Of a stretch of 64,000 nucleotides of DNA, positions 36,152-43,007 are shown in pieces. The stretch comes from an uncultured Flavobacteriales bacterium (GTDB lineage Bacteria > Bacteroidota > Bacteroidia > Flavobacteriales > Flavobacteriaceae): NCBI GenBank assembly GCA_913063255.1, contig CAJXYJ010000003.1, forward strand, positions 1-64,000, in the 5' to 3' direction. Under the pieces are notes generated by a model. That model did not search any database, was not told the origin of the DNA, and was given only the letters and a program-made list of their open reading frames with translations. Made by a program: the position numbers and the translations under genes. The first letter of the stretch is position 1, and every line of letters starts with the position of its first letter.

Positions 36152-36331
36152 ATGAATAAAAAATCATTAGATATATCTGAAATGACAGATAGAGAACTTC
36201 AAGAATCCATTGCAAAAAATCTTAGAATTGTAACTCAAAAAAGCAAAAGCACTAATGGGTGGTTAACTTTTATAGGATTAATGTTTGTTTTAAGCATTAT
36301 AGCAAGTATATTTTTAATTTCTCAAGCGTAA
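36152..36331 (+). CDS. 59-aa tail-anchored membrane microprotein
   Basis: An ATG at 36152 gives 59 residues. The N-terminal 37 residues are polar and charged (LDISEMTDRELQESIAK), followed by one hydrophobic helix (about 39-57, TFIGLMFVLSIIASIFLI). The shape suggests a tail-anchored inner-membrane protein. A -7 like box lies 30 bases upstream, and the lipoprotein gene begins 4 bases after its stop, so the two are likely co-transcribed. Function unknown. Confidence 0.5.
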   Translation: MNKKSLDISEMTDRELQESIAKNLRIVTQKSKSTNGWLTFIGLMFVLSIIASIFLISQA

Positions 36332-36334
36332 GCT

Positions 36335-36775
36335 ATGAAAAGATTATTGATAGTATTAATAGCAGTCTTAGGATTTGCGTCCTGTGAAAATATAGAGTCA
36401 AGCCCTTATGAATTTTCAATAAATGCAAAAAATGGTGCAGATGAAAAGAAAGAAGTGAAATTTAATGTCACCCCATTTATTGTAGATAGTCTGAAAATTA
36501 GTAAAACTACCTTAATAAGAATGGCAAGTGATGCAGCACGTTATGCTGATTGGAATGTAAAGAATAAACTTACCTATGATTTTAATGAAAATGAGCTTGT
36601 AGGTAATATGATTTTTTTAAATGATGATAATATCACGATATCTATTAAAGGGAAAGCGTCTAATTCGTATGGTGTTCCTGGAGAAATTACATCTTTTATT
36701 TATTTTGATATTGAAACTAAAGAAATGATTACAGACGAAAACCAATTTCCAAAAGTTGATTCACATGAACTATAA
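36335..36775 (+). CDS. Unrecognised lipoprotein of the element (146 aa)
   Basis: A lipoprotein signal (VLGFASCEN, Cys17) is followed by a polar, beta-rich mature domain (FNVTPFIVDSLKISKTTL; ITISIKGKASNSYG; ITSFIYFDIETKEM). No family was recognised. It pairs with the microprotein directly upstream (3 bases between them). Surface lipoproteins on small elements sometimes alter phage adsorption or mating, but the sequence gives no direct support for that here. Confidence 0.6.
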   Translation: MKRLLIVLIAVLGFASCENIESSPYEFSINAKNGADEKKEVKFNVTPFIVDSLKISKTTLIRMASDAARYADWNVKNKLTYDFNENELVGNMIFLNDDNITISIKGKASNSYGVPGEITSFIYFDIETKEMITDENQFPKVDSHEL

Positions 36776-37116
36776 TGCGTTGTTTATTTTTTTAAATACA
36801 ACCTCTAATTATTAACTGGTAACTCTATAGGTAATAACTCTAAAATTATAGTTGGTTTACTTCCATACGAGTATCAAAGGTTTGCTTTTCTGTTAGATGC
36901 TATTATGCTGAATTAAATATAATAATTATATATTAGTGGTGGAAAATACTAACTCCCAAAATTAAATTTACTCCCACTTTAATTTATTTGATATGGGTTT
37001 TGTATTGTTTTTTTTACAAAATTGATAAAGTCATCAAAAGGTACGATTATCCCGATACAGAAATCGACAAAAGTTACCTTTAGTAATGGTATAACAAGTT
37101 AGGCATAATTAAAAAA
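36776..37116. other. 341-base gap, no gene seen
   Basis: A+T-rich stretch without a credible reading frame. The end (37098-37104, GTTAGGC) resembles half of an integron attC site, but no partner was found. A promoter for the nucleotidyltransferase pair must lie here but was not identified. Confidence 0.5.
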
Positions 37117-37554
37117 ATGGAATACAAACCTTTACATCAGGCAGGATTCAAAGATATTTCTGAGAGCGAACTTAGAGATATATTTGTTACACCATTTGAA
37201 GAGCCAACAAGAAGAGAATATTTAATGACACGATTTGAAGCTCTTCTTGATAGATTTAAAGAAGCTGGAATATCTTCAGAAGTTTGGATTGATGGTTCTT
37301 ATTCAACTGAAAAACCCGAGCCAGGAGATATTGATATGATATTTTTTATTGATGGTATTGAAGCAAATAAATTGGATGCAGATAAAAAAAGGATATTAGC
37401 TGAATTAAATGATAGAAATATATCCTCAATTAGATACAATTGTGATATTTTTATTGTTCCAAACCATGACGTTAACGGAAGAAGTTATTGGAGAGGATGG
37501 TTTGGGTTTTCTAGAGATGAAGAACCTAAAGGCATAATCCGATTAAGCATTTAA
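37117..37554 (+). CDS. Nucleotidyltransferase (pol beta fold, DUF6932-like)
   Basis: This 145-residue protein carries the three carboxylates expected of a minimal pol beta nucleotidyltransferase: G60-S61 followed by D71 and D73 in GDIDM, and D110 in YNCDIFIVP. This fits the general hG[GS]...[DE]h[DE]h plus distal Asp pattern and resembles DUF6932 proteins. It would transfer a nucleotide to a protein, RNA or small molecule. The stop is one base from the next ATG, so the two genes are translationally coupled. Position on a mobile element suggests defence or toxin-antitoxin function, as known for other minimal nucleotidyltransferases. That is inference. Confidence 0.75.
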   Translation: MEYKPLHQAGFKDISESELRDIFVTPFEEPTRREYLMTRFEALLDRFKEAGISSEVWIDGSYSTEKPEPGDIDMIFFIDGIEANKLDADKKRILAELNDRNISSIRYNCDIFIVPNHDVNGRSYWRGWFGFSRDEEPKGIIRLSI

Positions 37555-37555
37555 T

Positions 37556-38485
37556 ATGAATTTAATAGGAAGAGTTAGTCGAAATATAGAACAGCTAAAG
37601 GAACTAATAAGTTCTGTAAGTGCTGATATTGCAAAAGATCCTGATGATTTTTCGCTTAGTTTAAAATATAATTCCTTAAAAAATCAATTAGAAGATTTAC
37701 AACATCAGTTATATCAAGAAAACCTAAAACGTGAAAAAGAAATTATACAAATTAGATTAATTGGAAGTACTGCGAATTTTGGAACTTTGCCTTTAGATTT
37801 TGTTAGTGGCATTACATATAATTTTTCTAAATCCTTACATAGTACTTCAAGATATTTGCAATTTGGAAAAAAAGGAGGAAAAAAAAATGAAAAAATTATA
37901 AAAGAAACTATTGACTTAAGATTAGAAAATATAGGTAGAGGTTCTACAATATTTTATATCTCTGGTAAAACTTCCCCTAATCTTTTTGGAGAAAGTATTT
38001 TACAAAATAGCTTAGAGAATACTTTTGATTTATTTAATTCCCAAACACCTGATGATGTTACAGAGAACATATCAAATGTTGGAGGGAATAGTTTGAAATT
38101 TATTTCCAAATTTTTAAAAGAACTAACCAATGATGATTTAGAATGTGATTTAAAATGGAATAGTCCTGATGACAGAGAATTTATTTGGAAAGGGGAAAAA
38201 GAAAATATTTTAAGTTTATATAACACCATTAATAAAATGGAAATTTCAGAACCTGTAGAAATTGAATTCGAAGGAGAGTTAATTACTATTAGTGCAAAAG
38301 GGAAATTTGAAATATTTACACTTGACAAAAAACTATTATATGGAAATTTTTCAACCGATTTATTAAAAAAAATGGAAGAATTTCATATTCGAGATTATTG
38401 CAAAGGAACAATTTCTAAGACTATAATTTACAACCCATTAACGGATAAAGAGAAAATTGAATATAACTTGATATCAATAGAATAA
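37556..38485 (+). CDS. Unrecognised 309-aa partner of the nucleotidyltransferase
   Basis: An N-terminal coiled coil (about 5-65) contains LKELISSVSADIAKD and NQLEDLQHQLYQENLKREKE. It is followed by a mixed alpha/beta region with LRLENIGRGSTIFYISG and a beta-rich C-terminus (PVEIEFEGELITISAKGKFEIF). There is no signal peptide, membrane helix or obvious catalytic motif. Its start is one base after the nucleotidyltransferase stop. It may be the target, effector or regulator of that enzyme. The family is not recognised. Confidence 0.65.
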   Translation: MNLIGRVSRNIEQLKELISSVSADIAKDPDDFSLSLKYNSLKNQLEDLQHQLYQENLKREKEIIQIRLIGSTANFGTLPLDFVSGITYNFSKSLHSTSRYLQFGKKGGKKNEKIIKETIDLRLENIGRGSTIFYISGKTSPNLFGESILQNSLENTFDLFNSQTPDDVTENISNVGGNSLKFISKFLKELTNDDLECDLKWNSPDDREFIWKGEKENILSLYNTINKMEISEPVEIEFEGELITISAKGKFEIFTLDKKLLYGNFSTDLLKKMEEFHIRDYCKGTISKTIIYNPLTDKEKIEYNLISIE

Positions 38486-38563
38486 AACTATGTACAACTT
38501 TTAAAGTATACCCATAAACAATACACTAAAACCACCCTATTTTATTGAATAGTAAGTGTATTA

Positions 38564-38595
38564 TTTGCACACGTTAAAAATGGTACATATATTTG
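38564..38595 (+). promoter_or_regulatory. Promoter of the small serine resolvase
   Basis: TTTG (38564-38567) and TATATTTG (38588-38595) are separated by 20 bases, a close match to the Bacteroidota -33/-7 consensus. Only four bases lie between the -7 box and the ATG at 38600, so the transcript would be leaderless. Confidence 0.65.
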
Positions 38596-38599
38596 CAAT

Positions 38600-39205
38600 A
38601 TGAAAACTATAAAATACATAAGGGTATCCACAACAGAACAAAACATTGAAAGGCAAGAAACATCCGCTAACACGCTTATTGATAAGTGTAGTGGCTCTAT
38701 ATCGTTTAAAGAGCGTAAGAGCGGCTCAAAACTGCTTAAAATGGCTAATAACGATGAGGTTAATACTATTAAAGTTCACAGTATTGACAGACTTGGAAGG
38801 AATACACTTGATATACTAAATACGATCCAAACACTTACAGATTTAGGTGTTAATGTGGTTAGCGAGAAAGAAGGATTATCTACTCTAATCGATGGCAAAG
38901 TAAACCCTACAAGCAAACTAATAATAAACATATTAGCAACCTTATCAGAGTTTGAACTCAATATGATTAAAGAAAGACAACGTGAGGGAATTGCTAATGC
39001 AAAAGCTAAAGGAGTTTATTCATCTAATGGAGGTAATAAGCAAAATGAAACCGCTAAAGAGTTTCTATCCAAAAGTAAGAACGCTAAATGCTTAAAGGAA
39101 CTAAGGAACGGAAATAGTATAAGGCGTTCAGCATCTATCGGGGGTGTATCTAATACAACCGCTCAAAAGATTAAGAAACTAATGCTAGAAAATACTAACC
39201 TCTAA
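38600..39205 (+). CDS. Serine resolvase/invertase (small)
   Basis: This 201-residue protein has the catalytic Ser10 in KYIRVSTTEQN, the Arg motif HSIDRLGRNTLDI, and LATLSEFELNMIKERQREGI at the start of the long E helix. A C-terminal HTH (about 160-195) contains IRRSASIGGVSNTTAQKIKK. It belongs to the resolvase/invertase family and probably resolves multimers or inverts DNA rather than integrating. Its last four bases overlap the convergent integrase gene. Confidence 0.9.
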   Translation: MKTIKYIRVSTTEQNIERQETSANTLIDKCSGSISFKERKSGSKLLKMANNDEVNTIKVHSIDRLGRNTLDILNTIQTLTDLGVNVVSEKEGLSTLIDGKVNPTSKLIINILATLSEFELNMIKERQREGIANAKAKGVYSSNGGNKQNETAKEFLSKSKNAKCLKELRNGNSIRRSASIGGVSNTTAQKIKKLMLENTNL

Positions 39206-40872
39206 GTTGCAAATTTATCCCATAAATTATCTGCATAGCTTCTTAGTTCCTTATTGTTCATTTTTTTAGTCTTATCTGATAATGGCATTATGTACTTATT
39301 ACAAACTTCAAATATTACATTGTAGCTTTTATCTATTAAATATACTTCTTCATCAAATTCTGGAGTAACAGTAAAGTTATAAGTAAATCTTAATCCGTAT
39401 AAACCATTTTTATAAAAAACATAAATCTCTCTAATATACTTTTGAATGATTTCTCTTTTTTTATTAAAAGAAGCACCGCTATAAATTTCGTTTAAATCCT
39501 TAATCTCGTTTTCTTTATTAAGGTCAATATCTACATAATAACTTTCATCATCTAAAAGGTTTCTAAGTCTTACTTGAAGGTCTTTTTTAGTTATTTTAAG
39601 TTGCCGCATTTGAGATGCTATATCACTATCATCTATATCGTCAAGTAAAGCTAATTCGATTGCTCTTTTACGTCGTTTCTCGTTCTCTTTAATGTCTACT
39701 TCAATTAGTCTTATATCGGCTCTAATTTGCGTTAATTTACTTTCGCTATCGATATCTTTAAAAAAAGCATCAGTTAACTTTAATAGTTCTTTTTCAATAA
39801 AGAACCTATTCCAAACAAAATCTTCTATTACATCAATATTTATACTTCTATTACCACAGTTTTCAGTCTTGTAACGTTTAGAACAGCACATATAATAATT
39901 ATCTTTTTTGTTTACACGTGTACGACCGTAATAATTTCTATCACATTTAGCGCATCTAATAATACCTTTTAATAGATACTTATGAGTTACTACCTTACCA
40001 CTATTGTTTCTATTAGCTTTTAGATTATCGTTTACTTGTTGCCAATAATGGGGAGTAATTATATTAGGTGCTTCATACACTCCACTTTTTAAATGCCGTT
40101 CGCCTTTATAGATAGGGTTTTTTATAATATTCCGAATAGTATTTCCTGACCATCTAATGTCCTTTTTTTTAGTAGTTGTTGATCTACCATATTTAGTAGT
40201 TGTTAAAGTTCCAGTACCAATTTGATTATAACGTGTAAGTGTTCCTTTTTTGTTTAATATTTCGGCAATCTTATTTGTGCCTTTACCCTCTAAACTCATT
40301 TGAAAGATATCTTTCACTATTTCAGCTTCAGTACCTTGAACAACTATATATCTATTTTCAGAAGTATATCCATAAGGGCTAATACCGTGAGCCTTACCTT
40401 CTTTTGCATTGTCCTTTAAAGCCTTCTTTGTTGCTCTTGATTGTAAGTTTGCCTGATATTCACTTAATTGAGAAAGTACACCAGATAACAATAATGTTGA
40501 AGGGTCATTAAAATCAAGTTTTTCCTTATCTCCAAAGTAAACATCTACATTCTTTTTTTTAACCGCATCAATAAATATAGCATAGGTAAGGTTGTTTCTT
40601 GATAATCTATTTTGGTTACGCATCCAAACACGCTTAATAGTACCTTCTTCAATGTCTGTAATCAGCTTTAATAGTTGAGGTCTATCTACAATATCTAATG
40701 TACCACTTACCCCCTCGCCTTCATTATAAACATTAAAATCAAATTTAAGTTTCTTAGCAAACCTTTTACCCTCTCGAAGTTGGTTATTAATGGAGTTACT
40801 TTCTTCATCCTCTTTTGATAATCTTGTGTAAATTCCCAGCATTTTTTTGTTAATAACTTTTTGTTTAACCAA
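39202..40872 (-). CDS. Large serine recombinase (element integrase)
   Basis: This 556-residue protein has a resolvase domain (about 12-160) with catalytic Ser19 in IYTRLSKEDEE and the Arg motif RNQNRLSRNNL. The Recombinase domain follows (about 185-290; NPIYKGERHLKSG), then a zinc ribbon (CAKC ... MCCSKR ... NCGNR; about 305-345) and a C-terminal coiled coil. It is shorter than phiC31-type integrases but has all parts. The gene starts 80 bases from the right comM junction, as expected of an integrase beside its attP, so it is the likely integrase for comM. Confidence 0.92.
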   Translation of the reverse strand: MVKQKVINKKMLGIYTRLSKEDEESNSINNQLREGKRFAKKLKFDFNVYNEGEGVSGTLDIVDRPQLLKLITDIEEGTIKRVWMRNQNRLSRNNLTYAIFIDAVKKKNVDVYFGDKEKLDFNDPSTLLLSGVLSQLSEYQANLQSRATKKALKDNAKEGKAHGISPYGYTSENRYIVVQGTEAEIVKDIFQMSLEGKGTNKIAEILNKKGTLTRYNQIGTGTLTTTKYGRSTTTKKKDIRWSGNTIRNIIKNPIYKGERHLKSGVYEAPNIITPHYWQQVNDNLKANRNNSGKVVTHKYLLKGIIRCAKCDRNYYGRTRVNKKDNYYMCCSKRYKTENCGNRSINIDVIEDFVWNRFFIEKELLKLTDAFFKDIDSESKLTQIRADIRLIEVDIKENEKRRKRAIELALLDDIDDSDIASQMRQLKITKKDLQVRLRNLLDDESYYVDIDLNKENEIKDLNEIYSGASFNKKREIIQKYIREIYVFYKNGLYGLRFTYNFTVTPEFDEEVYLIDKSYNVIFEVCNKYIMPLSDKTKKMNNKELRSYADNLWDKFAT

Positions 40873-40930
40873 CTATTTATGAGTTAATTAAATTGTTACA
40901 TTTATGTAAAGGTAATAAATAATAATGAAA

Positions 40931-40975
40931 GTACACATTATATTATATAACATCCGAAATTGTATGATGAGGACT
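40931..40975. other. Right attachment junction of the comM element
   Basis: The element arm ACACATTAT (40933-40941) is followed by 11 bases, the proposed crossover TC (40953-40954), then comM sequence. Joining this side to the left side gives an attP symmetric about TC, including ACA-TC-TGT at the centre. An alternative crossover at AC (34129-34130 and 40950-40951) also rejoins comM in frame but is off-centre. Confidence 0.65.
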
Positions 40976-41794
40976 TCTAAAGGGTCGAGAACTCATCACA
41001 CCGCCTTTTTTCATGGTGCGCCCTGCTACACTATGAATCTTGGTTGTTTCTAATGCTTCGCCCAAAGTCATTGGAGGTAAAATACTGGGTAGGCGTTTTG
41101 CTAACATGGTTTTTCCAGACCCTGGAGGGCCGATTAGGATTATATTATGCCCTCCTGCAGCGGCAATTTCCATGCAGCGTTTAATGGACTCTTGGCCCTT
41201 CACATCTGCAAAATCGAATTCAGGGTTTTCCAAGTGGTTGTAAAATTCTGCTTCAATATCTACAATGGTTTCTTCTAGTGCTTTGTTTTCATTAAAGAAA
41301 TCCATGACTTCTTTTATGCTATTTACTCCAAATACTTCAAGCCCATCCACTATAGCAGCTTCTTTAGCATTTTGTTCCGGTAAGATAAAACCTTTAAACC
41401 CTTCTTCTTTTGCTTTTATCGCTATGGGTAAAGCTCCACGAATGGGCTGTAAAGTTCCATCCAAAGAAAGTTCACCCATAATAATATAATCGTCTAAAGG
41501 ATTTTTTTCTTCTATCTGTCCTGTAGCTACCAAGATTCCCATTGCCAATGTTAAATCGTATGCAGAACCTTCTTTCCGCATATCTGCAGGCGACATATTT
41601 AAGATTAATTTTTTACCGGGAATTTTATAGCCATTGTTCTGAAGTGAGGCAGCAATTCTATAGTTACTTTCCCGAATGGCATTATCGGGCAGTCCAACCA
41701 AATGATAGCCAATTCCTTTATCTACGTTTACCTCAACGGTAATGGTGGTAGCTTCCACACCAAATACAGCACTCCCATATACTTTTGTAAGCAT
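40943..41794 (-). pseudogene. comM: ComM/YifB helicase, N-terminal half (gene split by insertion)
   Basis: This is the N-terminal 282 residues of ComM plus one residue and a stop supplied by the element. It contains the N-terminal Lon-like ChlI domain (MSPADMRKEGSAYDL; YIIMGELSLDG) and the AAA+ Walker A motif GPPGSGKTMLAKRL, and ends at SPHHTISDV. ComM is known as a hexameric branch-migration helicase that extends incoming DNA during natural transformation. Without Walker B and the C-terminal domain this half should be inactive. No comM copy without the interruption is present in the window. Confidence 0.96.
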
Positions 41795-41861
41795 AATTTA
41801 TTTTATAAAAATAAGGGAGTTAATGAAAGATGAAGGTAATAAAAATATTTTAGGGTTAAAA

Positions 41862-42881
41862 TTATTTATTCCATTGTATTAATATATCATGATTACTTTC
41901 AAGATTATTAAACTCATGTCCGTTTCCTTCTTTTACAAACACAATCGATCCAGGAGAAACTTGTATGTCTCCATCATCGGTATGAAATAAACTAGATCCT
42001 CTAGTAATAATGTTTAGTTCATCAAAATCATGTTCTAAGCGGCTATCACCACCTAAAATTTGTGGAAGCATATATAAGCCAAATATTACCGATTCTTGAT
42101 TTAAAAAGGGATTCCAAACATTAGAATTAGGGTTACGAGGGGCTTCCATTTGTTCCCAAGTATATTTTAAAAATGGATTGGAACTTTGAGGGGTTTCCTG
42201 TTTTAGTTCCGTACGAATTATTTTGGCATTTGAAGTTATAGAGGTGATACTTCTATTATAATTAGCAGCAACATATACCGCCATTTCATTTTCTATGAGT
42301 ACTTCAATTCCTTCAATATTCATAATTCCTCCTCCTTCAAAAAAATAATAAACCTGATCTCTGTTTGGGTTTGTGTTATGTAATGCTCCTCCAATGCTTA
42401 ACTCTATATAAGTACCAGACATAGTGGATTCATTTAAAAAAAGTAATTCCGAAATTCCAAGATCTTCTAACTGACTAGATAAATCGCTTACAGTATACGC
42501 TATAAGTGTACTTGTTGTAACATTAATAGCAATATTTTCACTATCAGAGATGGTATCTACTGTTGCTGTTATTTCAATTTGACCTTCAGAAATAATTCTT
42601 AATACACCTTCATTAGTAATTGTTGCTATAGAAGTGTCACTACTCTCCCAAGTTATAGATTGATTTTCTAATATATCTCCTTGCATATCTTTTATAGTTG
42701 CAGAAAGCTGAAAGGTTTGGTTCAAGGCTCCAGTATAACTACTTTCAGACTCAATTTCTATACTATGAGGATCTGTATTTATTACAATAAGTGCTTCTGA
42801 ATCATCTGAACCACAGGAAATAAAAATAAATAAAACAAGAATCAGTAAAGAGTTCTTTATAACACAAAATTCTGTTTTCAT
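41862..42881 (-). CDS. Lipoprotein with Big2 (Ig-like) and cupin domains
   Basis: The ATG at 42881 gives 339 residues with a lipoprotein signal (FIFISCGSDDSE, Cys about 19). A frame extension upstream lacks signal-peptide character. The N-terminal part (about 30-125) is a Big2 Ig-like domain (ITWESSDTSIATITNEGVL). The C-terminal part (about 200-339) has a cupin-like core: SRLEHDFDELNIITRGSSLFHTDDG and SPGSIVFVKEGNGHEF, with candidate metal ligands His and Glu. This combination on a lipoprotein is unusual. It lies downstream of the subtilase on the same strand. Function unknown. Confidence 0.7.
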   Translation of the reverse strand: MKTEFCVIKNSLLILVLFIFISCGSDDSEALIVINTDPHSIEIESESSYTGALNQTFQLSATIKDMQGDILENQSITWESSDTSIATITNEGVLRIISEGQIEITATVDTISDSENIAINVTTSTLIAYTVSDLSSQLEDLGISELLFLNESTMSGTYIELSIGGALHNTNPNRDQVYYFFEGGGIMNIEGIEVLIENEMAVYVAANYNRSITSITSNAKIIRTELKQETPQSSNPFLKYTWEQMEAPRNPNSNVWNPFLNQESVIFGLYMLPQILGGDSRLEHDFDELNIITRGSSLFHTDDGDIQVSPGSIVFVKEGNGHEFNNLESNHDILIQWNK

Positions 42882-42952
42882 ATCTGTTAGTTTATAATCA
42901 TTTGAAGATAATAAAAAAATCAATAGCATTTTAAATGAAAACACAAGGCATA

Positions 42953-42986
42953 AAAAAACCCCTCAACAAAAATTGAAGGGTTTTTT
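42953..42986 (-). terminator. Intrinsic terminator of the subtilase gene
   Basis: Arms of about 14 bases with one mismatch (AAAAAACCCCTCAA and TTGAAGGGTTTTTT) lie 22 bases past the stop of 43008-45476, with A/T-rich flanks. Confidence 0.8.
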
Positions 42987-43007
42987 AAATTATTATTTAA
43001 CTAATTG

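Larger units (their letters stand above)
34132..40954. mobile_element. 6.8 kb serine-recombinase integrative element inserted in comM
   Basis: The two comM halves are rejoined in frame if 34134-40954 (about 6.8 kb) is removed. The element carries a large serine recombinase next to its right end, a small serine resolvase, an HUH-Rep-like protein, two AT-hook-like paralogues, several small proteins, a lipoprotein and a nucleotidyltransferase pair. No relaxase of conjugative size, no type IV secretion genes and no phage structural genes were seen. It is therefore neither a conjugative element nor a complete prophage. A satellite or integrating plasmid-like element fits best. Confidence 0.85.

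Noticed and set aside
37098-37104. GTTAGGC before the nucleotidyltransferase, similar to half an integron attC
   Set aside because: No matching partner sequence was found within 150 bases, and no integron integrase is present.
34132-40954. Element as a prophage or conjugative element
   Set aside because: No capsid, tail, portal, relaxase of usual size or type IV secretion genes were seen.
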